Below, piece by piece: positions 25,979-33,090 of a DNA stretch of 64,000 nucleotides. This DNA comes from Streptomyces sp. NBC_00358. GTDB lineage: Bacteria; Actinomycetota; Actinomycetes; Streptomycetales; Streptomycetaceae. The position numbers and the translations under genes are program-made. The notes beneath the pieces were generated by a model that was not told the DNA's origin, made no database searches, and saw only the letters and a list, made by a program, of their open reading frames with translations. Positions within the stretch are counted from its first letter, which is position 1. The number at the start of each line of letters is the position of its first letter. The stretch covers positions 7,688,001 to 7,752,000 of the forward strand of contig NZ_CP107976.1 in NCBI RefSeq assembly GCF_036099295.1, written 5' to 3'.

Positions 25979-27499
25979 TCAGCCGATGGCGTCGTCGTGC
26001 CAGCCGAAGCTCTTCTCCACCGCCTTGCGCCAGTTGTGGTACTCGCTGTCGCGCACCGAGGCCTCCATGGACGGCGTCCACTCGACGTCCTTCTGCCAGT
26101 GCGACTTCAGTTCGTCGAGGTCGTTCCACACCCCGGTCGCGAGCCCGGCCGCGTACGCGGCACCCAGACAGGTCGTCTCGGAGACCTTCGGACGGATCAC
26201 CGGAACACCGAGGACGTCCGCCTGGTGCTGCATCAGCAGATTGTTCTTGGTCATGCCACCGTCCACCTTCAGGGTGGTGATCTGCACCCCGGAGTCCTGG
26301 TACATGGCGTCCACGACCTCACGCGTCTGCCAGCTCGTCGCCTCCAGGACCGCGCGCGCGAGGTGCGCCTTCGTGACGTACCGCGTGAGGCCGGTGATCA
26401 CCCCGCGCGCGTCCGAGCGCCAGTAGGGGGCGAACAGGCCCGAGAAGGCGGGCACGATGTACGCGCCGCCGTTGTCCTCGACGCTCGCCGCCAGTGTTTC
26501 GATCTCGTCGGCGGAACGGATGATGCCCAACTGGTCCCGGAACCACTGCACCAGCGCGCCCGTGATCGCGATCGATCCTTCGAGGCAGTAGACCGGAGCC
26601 TCGGTGCCGATCTTGTACCCCATGGTCGTCAGCAGCCCGTTCTTCGAGGGAACGGGCCTGTTGCCGGTGTTCAGCAGCAGGAAGCTGCCGGTGCCGTACG
26701 TGTTCTTGGCCGTGCCCACGTCGTAGCAGGCCTGCCCGAAGACCGCCGCCTGCTGGTCGCCGAGCGCCGACGCGACGGGGACGCCGCCGAGTTGGCCCAC
26801 GGCGGTGCCGTACACCTCGGCGGAGGACCTGATCTCGGGAAGCACCGCTTCGGGGATGTTCATCGCGGAGAGGATGGACGGGTCCCACTGGAGCGTTTCC
26901 AGGTTCATCAGCATGGTGCGCCCGGCGTTGGTCACATCGGTGACGTGCCGCCCGCCGTCGGTGCCGCCGGTCAGGTTCCAGATGAGCCACGAGTCGATGG
27001 TGCCGAAGGCGATCTCACCGCGCTCGGCGCGGGAGCGCAGGCCCGGCACGTTGTCGAGCAGCCAGGCGGCCTTGGGTCCGGAGAAGTAGCTCGCCAGAGG
27101 CAGGCCGGTGTGCTCGCGGAAGCGGTCCTGGCCGTCCGTGCCGCCCAGTTCGTTGCAGAGCGCCGAGGTCCGGGTGTCCTGCCAGACGATCGCGTTGTGG
27201 ACGGGTTTGCCCGTGGCGCGGTCCCACAGGACCGTCGTCTCGCGCTGGTTGGTGATACCGAGCGCGCTCAACTGGTCGGCACGCAGCCCGGCCTTGGCGA
27301 TCGCTCCCGCCACGACGGCCTGCACCTTGGACCAGATCTCGGTGGCGTCGTGCTCCACCCAGCCCGGTTTGGGGAAGATCTGGCGGTGCTCACGCTGGTC
27401 GACGGCGACGATCGCGCCGCCGTGGTCGAAGATGATGCAGCGGCTGGAGGTGGTGCCCTGGTCGATTGCGGCGACGTACTTCTCGGCGTTGTCCGTCAT
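25979..27499 (-). CDS. glpK: Glycerol kinase
   Basis: This 506-aa FGGY-family kinase starts with AAIDQGTTSSRCIIFDHGG (phosphate-binding loop). It carries the typical glycerol kinase segments WQDTRT, EGSIAITGALVQWFRDQLG and KVDGGMTKNNLLMQHQADV. It phosphorylates glycerol to sn-glycerol 3-phosphate after entry through the facilitator encoded just upstream (glpF, 107 bp away). An AGGGGA lies before the ATG. Neither a glycerol-3-phosphate dehydrogenase nor a gylR-type regulator gene accompanies the pair in this window. Confidence 0.95.
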   Translation of the reverse strand: MTDNAEKYVAAIDQGTTSSRCIIFDHGGAIVAVDQREHRQIFPKPGWVEHDATEIWSKVQAVVAGAIAKAGLRADQLSALGITNQRETTVLWDRATGKPVHNAIVWQDTRTSALCNELGGTDGQDRFREHTGLPLASYFSGPKAAWLLDNVPGLRSRAERGEIAFGTIDSWLIWNLTGGTDGGRHVTDVTNAGRTMLMNLETLQWDPSILSAMNIPEAVLPEIRSSAEVYGTAVGQLGGVPVASALGDQQAAVFGQACYDVGTAKNTYGTGSFLLLNTGNRPVPSKNGLLTTMGYKIGTEAPVYCLEGSIAITGALVQWFRDQLGIIRSADEIETLAASVEDNGGAYIVPAFSGLFAPYWRSDARGVITGLTRYVTKAHLARAVLEATSWQTREVVDAMYQDSGVQITTLKVDGGMTKNNLLMQHQADVLGVPVIRPKVSETTCLGAAYAAGLATGVWNDLDELKSHWQKDVEWTPSMEASVRDSEYHNWRKAVEKSFGWHDDAIG

Positions 27500-27540
27500 G
27501 TCGTCCCCTTACGTGCTCTTCGTCAGGAGGCTGCGTTCTC

Positions 27541-27570
27541 TTCAGGAGGCCGTACTTCAGGAGGCCGTAC
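27541..27570. repeat. Two tandem 15-bp repeats between glpF and glpK
   Basis: TTCAGGAGGCCGTAC occurs twice in a row, and a degraded copy lies just before it (CGTCAGGAGGCTGCG near 27520). It sits in the 107-bp glpF-glpK gap. Read on the minus strand, the unit begins CCTGAAGT like the 15-bp units at 32467-32510. Confidence 0.75.
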
Positions 27571-27606
27571 TTGAGGGGGCCGCGCCATCGGGGTGGCGGC
27601 GTTTCG

Positions 27607-28347
27607 TCAGAAGGCCAGGTTGTAGATCCCGGCGCCGATGGCGGCACCCGCGATCGGGCCGACCACCGGAATCCAGGAGTATCTCCACTCCGAGGTGCCC
27701 TTGTTGGGAATCGGCAGCAGCGCGTGGGCGAGGCGCGGCCCCAGGTCGCGGGCCGGGTTGATGGCGTACCCCGTGGGACCGCCCAGCGAAAGGCCGATGC
27801 CCACCACGAGGAAGGAGATGAGCAGGACCGGCAGGCCCGCGTCGCCGATGCCCGCGACGTGCTTGCCGCCGCCGACCAGCGCGAGGATGGGCAGCATCAG
27901 GGCGGCCGTGGCGATGATCTCGGTGATCAGGTTCTGCACCGGGTTGTCGATCTCGGGGCGTGTGGAGAAGATCCCCAAGGTCTCGATGGCCTTGTCCTCC
28001 TCTGAGTTGAGGCTGAACTGGCCGAGGTAGAGCAGCCAGCACAGGACCGCCCCGACGATGGCGCCCGCGAACTGCCCGAGGAGGTAGAAGGGTACGTCCG
28101 ACCACTTCGTCGATCCCTCGATCGCGAATCCGATGGTGACGGCCGGGTTGATCTGTCCTCCGGACAGTGGCGCCGAGGTGTAGGCGCCGGCGAGGACGCC
28201 GAAGCCCCACCCGAAGGCGATGACGATCCAGCCCGCTCCCTGGGCCTTGGACTTGTTCAGGGTGACGGCGGCGCACACCCCCGCGCCGAACAGAATCAGG
28301 ATCGCGGTGCCGATCAACTCGCCGACAAAGATGTCTCCGTTGCTCAT
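27607..28347 (-). CDS. glpF: Glycerol uptake facilitator (aquaglyceroporin)
   Basis: This 246-aa MIP-family channel has six predicted helices and both NPA boxes (GGQINPAVTIGF and YAINPARDLGPR). The Asp after the second NPAR is typical of glycerol-conducting members. It mediates passive glycerol entry, trapped by the kinase encoded next. I chose the ATG at 28347 because AGGAG lies six bases upstream; a start six codons earlier is possible. Confidence 0.93.
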   Translation of the reverse strand: MSNGDIFVGELIGTAILILFGAGVCAAVTLNKSKAQGAGWIVIAFGWGFGVLAGAYTSAPLSGGQINPAVTIGFAIEGSTKWSDVPFYLLGQFAGAIVGAVLCWLLYLGQFSLNSEEDKAIETLGIFSTRPEIDNPVQNLITEIIATAALMLPILALVGGGKHVAGIGDAGLPVLLISFLVVGIGLSLGGPTGYAINPARDLGPRLAHALLPIPNKGTSEWRYSWIPVVGPIAGAAIGAGIYNLAF

Positions 28348-28690
28348 GGCGGCTCCTAGGCTCACGCCCGGGGCGATCCGCTCCGGGCCACCGTGCAGGG
28401 TGCGTTTCCCATGGCTACTTCAGCCGAAGGCAGGGAGATCCCGCGCCCCGCTCGGCGTCCGTGACGAGCGTGCCGTCGCAGCGGAATCGCCCGCGGGGGA
28501 CGGCCTGGGTACAGGTCGGAGACCCGAGCGGTGCGGTGCCTGAAGACGCCCAATTGCGGCGATGCCGACTGACACCCGGAAGTGTTCACCGGCGCTCAGG
28601 GGGCGTCAAGGCAGCGGACTGCAACGGTTCAAGGGCGCAAAGAGGACACGGCGGGGCGGAGCTCCGACGCCGCACGCGCGGACCATCCTC
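28348..28690. other. Intergenic region upstream of glpF
   Basis: No convincing open frame is present. It must hold the glpF promoter on the minus strand, but I cannot identify -35 and -10 boxes with confidence. The distal end runs into the 8-bp tandem array. Confidence 0.4.
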
Positions 28691-28786
28691 GGTCAGCCGG
28701 TCAGCCGGTCAGCCGGTCAGCCGGTCAGCCGGTCAGCCGGTCAGCCGGTCAGCCGGTCAGCCGGTCAGCCGGTCAGCCGGTCAGCG
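28691..28786. repeat. 8-bp tandem repeat array (GGTCAGCC x11 plus one variant)
   Basis: Eleven exact copies of GGTCAGCC and a final GGTCAGCG run without interruption over 96 bp. The last two units contain the end of the EAL-GGDEF gene. On the minus strand every unit holds a TGA, and one of these (28775-28773) is that gene's stop codon. The rest of the array forms its 3' untranslated region, upstream of glpF. Confidence 0.95.
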
Positions 28787-30416
28787 TCTGCCCGTACGGT
28801 GCCATGCGCACAGCCCCCGTGCCACGCCGGATCTCATGACCGGGCAGTCCCGCTCGCCCCAGCACCCAACTCGCCCCGTCCAGGGCCTTGGCGGCCTGCT
28901 TGAGAGGCGCCAGAGAGGCGGCAGCCTGCCGGTGGTCGATGACGCTGCCGGGGGCGCACAGCACCGTGGCCAGCGACAGGGTGACGGCCCGGCCGCCCGC
29001 TGCCCAGGGAGTGTCGAGCACCGAGGCCGCCAGCGGATCGAGGGTGTCCGGGTCGGCGAGGACCAGGAAGTCGTCGCCGCCGATGTGCCCGACGAGCGTC
29101 GCCTCGGGTGTCGCGAGCCGCAGCGCCCGCCCCACCGCGCGGATCAGTTCGTCGCCGGCCGCGAACCCCGCTCCGTCGTTGACCTGCTTGAAGTGGTCGA
29201 TGTCCAGCCAGCTCAGCGTGAACACCCGGCCGTCGGCGATCCGCCGGTCCACCTCCCCGGTGATCGCGTCCGAACCGGGCAGCCGGGTCAGCGGGTTGAG
29301 CCCCGCGGCCTCCTCGACCCGGCTCTCGGACAGCGCCCGTACGAGGTCCGCGAGACGTACGACGCCCACACACCGCCCGTACCGGTCGACGACCGCGACA
29401 TCGTCGGACGTACGGTCCCGGTCCCCGTCCGCGACGACGTCGAGCACTTCCCAGGCCGTGGCGTCGACGCCGACCGTGCGCGGCGCGTCACCGAGCCTGA
29501 CGGCCGGCCGGTCGGCGTACAGCGCGTGCCCGTAGCGCCCGGACATCGACAGCAGGAACCGTGACCGGTGCACCGACCGGACCGGAGTCCCGGACGGGTC
29601 CACGAGCAACACCCCGGAGACGTCGGGTGAACCGGTGAGCAGAGCCCTGACCTGTCCGGCCGACGCGGTCGTCGGCAGCAGCGCGGCCGGGCGTACGAAC
29701 TGTCGTACGGACGGCCCGGACCGGGACGCGGCGCGGACGCCGGGCGACAGGGCCGGAACGTATACGTCCGCCGACGGCAGCCGGGCGGGCGGCGCGAAGA
29801 GTTCGCCCTGCGCGAGCTGCGCACCCGCCGACACCGCGGCGGCGCACTGCAGTTCCGTCTCGACGCCTTCGACGGACAGCAGCGCGCCGAGCTGTTCGCA
29901 CAGTGTCCGCATCGCGCGCACCGCGGCGGGCCGCGACAGCAGGGACACGTCGAGTTTCATCAGCTCGGGCGCGAGATCGGTGAGCAGGCGCAGCGGTACG
30001 TCGCCGTCCCCGACCCCGTCCGCGCAGATCCGGAAGCCATCGGCGCGCACCTGGGCCACCGCCTCCAGCAGGGCGTGCTGGGGCACGTGCGTGTACGGCG
30101 GGCCGACGTCGACGGTGACTTCCCACGGCAGCCGGCCCGCCTCCCGTACTTCGTTCCGCAGTGCCGAGAGCCCGCCGAGATCGGCCAGGGTTCCGGCGAA
30201 CACGTTGACGTGCAGGGGCAGCAACGTCTCTCTTCGGGCGGCGGCCCGGATGGCCAACGCGGCCAGCCGGCCGTCGAGTTCGGGGTCGCGGCGGGCCTGC
30301 GCCAGGATGTCTCCGGACTCCGGACGGGCGAGTATCTCCAGCGCCGCGACCCCTCCGGTCGTCAGATTGACGACCGGCTGGAAGGCGAAGCGGACAGTAT
30401 CCGTCCAGGAGGGCAC
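28773..30416 (-). CDS. EAL-CBS-GGDEF cyclic-di-GMP protein
   Basis: This 547-aa protein has the unusual order of EAL-like domain first (about residues 1-225), a CBS-pair region (about 240-365) and a C-terminal GGDEF domain (about 375-530). The GGDEF site is intact in outline (LDIDHFKQVND and HIGGDDFLVLA), so diguanylate cyclase activity is plausible. The EAL domain keeps EILAR, HVNVF, MKLDVSLL and VEGVET, but the metal-binding DD pair reads AD (CADGVGDGD). It may therefore bind rather than degrade c-di-GMP. The GTG at 30416 begins the EAL fold directly. The stop lies inside the tandem array. Confidence 0.85.
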   Translation of the reverse strand: MPSWTDTVRFAFQPVVNLTTGGVAALEILARPESGDILAQARRDPELDGRLAALAIRAAARRETLLPLHVNVFAGTLADLGGLSALRNEVREAGRLPWEVTVDVGPPYTHVPQHALLEAVAQVRADGFRICADGVGDGDVPLRLLTDLAPELMKLDVSLLSRPAAVRAMRTLCEQLGALLSVEGVETELQCAAAVSAGAQLAQGELFAPPARLPSADVYVPALSPGVRAASRSGPSVRQFVRPAALLPTTASAGQVRALLTGSPDVSGVLLVDPSGTPVRSVHRSRFLLSMSGRYGHALYADRPAVRLGDAPRTVGVDATAWEVLDVVADGDRDRTSDDVAVVDRYGRCVGVVRLADLVRALSESRVEEAAGLNPLTRLPGSDAITGEVDRRIADGRVFTLSWLDIDHFKQVNDGAGFAAGDELIRAVGRALRLATPEATLVGHIGGDDFLVLADPDTLDPLAASVLDTPWAAGGRAVTLSLATVLCAPGSVIDHRQAAASLAPLKQAAKALDGASWVLGRAGLPGHEIRRGTGAVRMAPYGQTLTG

Positions 30417-30554
30417 AGCAGCATGGTGTCGCCGTCGTCGTACGCCGGTGGGCGATTCATGAGGTGTTCACACAGGATTCCGCGGTCGTCACAGTGGGTT
30501 CGTGCGAGCGTCCGGACGACGGTCCGGCGCGGTCGGCAAGGAGCACCGCAGCGT

Positions 30555-31745
30555 TCACCGCACCACCACGACCGAGGAACCGTGTCCGAACAGCCCCTGG
30601 TTCGCGGTGATTCCCACCCTGGCCCCGGTGACCTGTCGGTCACCCGCGCTGTCCCGCAGTTGCCATGCCAGCTCGCACACCTGGGCGATGGCCTGCGCAG
30701 GAACCGCCTCTCCGAAGGAGGCGAGCCCGCCGCTGACGTTCACCGGTATGCGCCCGCCGAGTGCCGTGGCGCCTTCCCGCAGCAGCTTGGCGCCCTCGCC
30801 CTCACCGCAGAGCCCGAGGTCCTCGTACCACTGCAACTCCAGGGCCGTCGACAGGTCGTAGACCTCGGCGACCGAGAGATCCTCGGGCCCGATGCCCGCC
30901 TCCTCGTAGGCGGCCTGCGCTATGGACGCCCGGAACGTCCCGGCCGGGGGCTCCACCGCGACCGCGGAGTCCGTGGCGATGTCCGGCAGATCCAGCACGG
31001 TGTTGGGGTAACGCGGCGTCACGGTCGACACCGCGCGGATGCGCACCGGCTCGCGGGCCCCGTGCCGGCGTGCGAACTCCATCCCGGCCAGCACCACGGC
31101 CGCCCCGCCGTCGGAGGTCGCGCAGATGTCGAGCAGCCGCAGAGGGTCGGCGACCACGGCCGACGCGGCGACCTCCTCGGCCGTGACCCGCTTGCGGTAG
31201 CGGGCGTTGGGGTTGAGTGAGCCCAGTGCCGCGTTCTTCACCTTGACCTGTGCGAAGTCCTCCGGAGTGTCGCCGTAGAGGGCCATCCGGCGCCTCGCGT
31301 ACAGCCCGAAGTACGTCGGATTCGTCGCCCCGAGGACCCGGAAGCGCAGCCAGTCCGGATCGTCCGGCCGGTCCCCGCCGACCGGTCGGAAGAAGCCTTT
31401 GGGTGCCGCGTCCGCGCCCACCACGAGGACCACCTCCGCCAGGCCCGAGAGGATCTGCGCACGTGCCGCATCGAGTGCCTGCGCTCCGGACGCGCACGCC
31501 GCGTACACGCTCGCGACGCGTGCCCCCTGCCATCCCAGCGCCTTCGCGAACGTCGCCCCCGCCACATACCCCGGATAGCCGCCCCGCACGGTGTCCGCTC
31601 CCACGATCGAGCCGACGTCGCGCCAGTCGATGCCCGCGTCGGCCAGTGCCGCACGTGCCGCCGCGACCCCGTACTCGACGAAACCCCGTCCCCACTTGCC
31701 CCACGGGTGCATTCCCACGCCGAGCACCGCCACATCGCCTGTCAT
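30555..31745 (-). CDS. Thiolase-like lipid-transfer protein (SCP-x/Ltp2 type)
   Basis: This 396-aa thiolase-fold protein has ASVYAACASGAQALDAARA near residues 78-96, ATSDGGAAVVLAG, VNVSGGLASFGEAVPAQ and GITANQGLFGHGSSVVVVR. Proteins of this class work with a DUF35 OB-fold partner in acyl-CoA thiolysis or retro-aldol side-chain cleavage. The DUF35 gene precedes it by four bases, so the two likely form one complex. The substrate, whether fatty acyl-, steroid-like or aromatic acyl-CoA, cannot be read from the sequence. The operon follows a perfect palindrome likely bound by a TetR-type repressor. Confidence 0.82.
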   Translation of the reverse strand: MTGDVAVLGVGMHPWGKWGRGFVEYGVAAARAALADAGIDWRDVGSIVGADTVRGGYPGYVAGATFAKALGWQGARVASVYAACASGAQALDAARAQILSGLAEVVLVVGADAAPKGFFRPVGGDRPDDPDWLRFRVLGATNPTYFGLYARRRMALYGDTPEDFAQVKVKNAALGSLNPNARYRKRVTAEEVAASAVVADPLRLLDICATSDGGAAVVLAGMEFARRHGAREPVRIRAVSTVTPRYPNTVLDLPDIATDSAVAVEPPAGTFRASIAQAAYEEAGIGPEDLSVAEVYDLSTALELQWYEDLGLCGEGEGAKLLREGATALGGRIPVNVSGGLASFGEAVPAQAIAQVCELAWQLRDSAGDRQVTGARVGITANQGLFGHGSSVVVVR

Positions 31746-31749
31746 GCCG

Positions 31750-32220
31750 TCACCACCCCCCGTCCTTCGCCGCTCGTGCCGTCACCGCAGTGGGCCGCCA
31801 GTGCCACGTCGTCCAGGTCGTCTCCGCGTCCTCGTGCAGCACACCGGGGACGACCTCCACCTCCATGCCCACCGCCAGATCGGCGACGGTGATCCCGGGA
31901 GCCGCCTGGCCGAGGACCACGAGTCGCTCGGATTCCAGCTCCACAGCGATCAACGCGTAGGGCTTCCATGAGAGTTCCGGATCGGTCACATAGGGTGACG
32001 GAGGTCGGTACCGGCTGTCGGTGTACGACCAGACCCGGCCGCGGGGGGACAGGGGGATCTCGGTCAGCTCACCGCCCGCGCATCCGGGATTGCGGCAGAA
32101 GGTGTCCTCGCGCGGGAAGAACACCGCGGCGCACGTCGAGCAACGGGTGCCGAGCAGGCGGAAGTCGTTCCCTTCCCCGGTGAACCACCCCTCGACGACA
32201 GGTGTGCGTGTGTGCGACAC
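31750..32220 (-). CDS. DUF35 zinc-ribbon/OB-fold protein, thiolase partner
   Basis: This 156-aa protein has a rubredoxin-like zinc ribbon (GTRCSTCAAVFFPREDTFCRNPGC) followed by an OB fold (GRVWSYTDSRYRPPSPYV; KPYALIAVELESERLVVLGQ). DUF35 proteins bind and stabilise thiolase-like enzymes and bind acyl-CoA. It starts the two-gene unit with the thiolase at 30555-31745. A 17-bp palindrome begins 20 bases upstream of the ATG. Confidence 0.85.
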   Translation of the reverse strand: MSHTRTPVVEGWFTGEGNDFRLLGTRCSTCAAVFFPREDTFCRNPGCAGGELTEIPLSPRGRVWSYTDSRYRPPSPYVTDPELSWKPYALIAVELESERLVVLGQAAPGITVADLAVGMEVEVVPGVLHEDAETTWTTWHWRPTAVTARAAKDGGW

Positions 32221-32240
32221 GGTCCCTCCACGACACTTGA

Positions 32241-32257
32241 TCTGACGGGTCGTCAGA
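32241..32257. promoter_or_regulatory. Perfect TetR-like operator palindrome
   Basis: TCTGACG-GGT-CGTCAGA is a perfect 7+3+7 inverted repeat, partly flanked by a second pair (ACACTT at 32233-32238 and AAGTGT at 32257-32262). It lies just upstream of the DUF35/thiolase start. This size and symmetry is usual for TetR-family repressors of acyl-CoA metabolism. No TetR gene is in the window, so the regulator would be encoded elsewhere. Confidence 0.6.
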
Positions 32258-32466
32258 AGTGTGTCACGGGCGACGGGAATTGGGCAGGGCCTCTCGGCGA
32301 ACCGAAGGGCACCATTCGGGCGTCGGAGTACCTGCCGGGGTGGCCGGGACCCACGGGGGTGGTCCCGGCCACCGCGCGCAGCGCGAACTGCTCGACCACC
32401 ACGCCCCAGTGCTCACCCGTCATGCCCACTCCTCACACTCCTCAAGGCCCACCCCGTAGTACCCGC

Positions 32467-32510
32467 CCTGAAGTCGTCTTCCTGAAGTCGTCCGTCCTGA
32501 AGACGTCCGT
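32467..32510. repeat. Three ~15-bp tandem units upstream of the Nudix gene
   Basis: The units CCTGAAGTCGTCTT, CCTGAAGTCGTCCGT and CCTGAAGACGTCCGT run head to tail, 25 bp upstream of the Nudix start codon. They share the CCTGAAGT opening and length with the repeats between glpF and glpK. Confidence 0.7.
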
Positions 32511-32535
32511 CCGGTGATCGGCTACAGTCCGCGGC

Positions 32536-33072
32536 GTGTCCGCAACCCCGCACCCACCCGCCGACTTCGCGCCGGGATCGCACTGTTCGAGCTGTGGCGC
32601 CGCCTACGGAGAGGGAATCTCCGGCTGGCCCCGCACCTGCGCCGCCTGCGGCACGGTCGCCTACCGCAACCCTCTGCCGGTCGCGGTGGCTCTGCAGCCC
32701 GTCTACGACGACATGGGCGCCTCCTTGGTCGTCATCACCCGGACCATCCTCCCCGCGCGCGGGGGAGTGGCTCTGCCCGGGGGATTCATCGACCACCGGG
32801 AGGACTGGCGGCACGCCGTCGTGCGGGAGCTCAAGGAGGAGACGGGCATCGACGCGCCGAGCAGGGAGGTGCGGCTGGCCGACGCGATGAGCTCGCCCGC
32901 GGGCCATCTGCTGCTCTTCGGACTCCTCCCGGAACGCCCCGCCGCCGACCTGCCGCAGTCCGTGGCCACGGACGAGACGGAAGGCTGGCATCTGCTGCGC
33001 CGGCCCGCCGAACTCGCCTTTCCGCTCCACACCCTGGCGACCCGCGCCTGGTTCGAGGGACGGTACATCTGA
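32536..33072 (+). CDS. Nudix hydrolase with N-terminal zinc ribbon
   Basis: This 178-aa protein has a zinc ribbon (CSSCGAAYGEG...CAACG, residues 17-40) preceding a Nudix domain. The Nudix box GFIDHREDWRHAVVRELKEE, then TGI, matches GX5EX7REUXEEXGU (about residues 83-105). The combination resembles the NADH-pyrophosphatase branch, but no NudC-type C-terminal motif is evident, so the nucleotide substrate is open. The start is GTG. It converges on the GH31 gene with only an 18-bp gap. Confidence 0.82.
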   Translation: MSATPHPPADFAPGSHCSSCGAAYGEGISGWPRTCAACGTVAYRNPLPVAVALQPVYDDMGASLVVITRTILPARGGVALPGGFIDHREDWRHAVVRELKEETGIDAPSREVRLADAMSSPAGHLLLFGLLPERPAADLPQSVATDETEGWHLLRRPAELAFPLHTLATRAWFEGRYI

Positions 33073-33090
33073 CGGCCGGGAAGCCCTCGG

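Noticed and set aside
25979..28347. Full glycerol operon
   Set aside because: Only glpF and glpK are present; no glpD or gylR-like gene could be found next to them.
28691..28786. Tandem array considered as a CRISPR array
   Set aside because: The unit is 8 bp with no spacers, and no cas genes are nearby. It is a simple tandem repeat.
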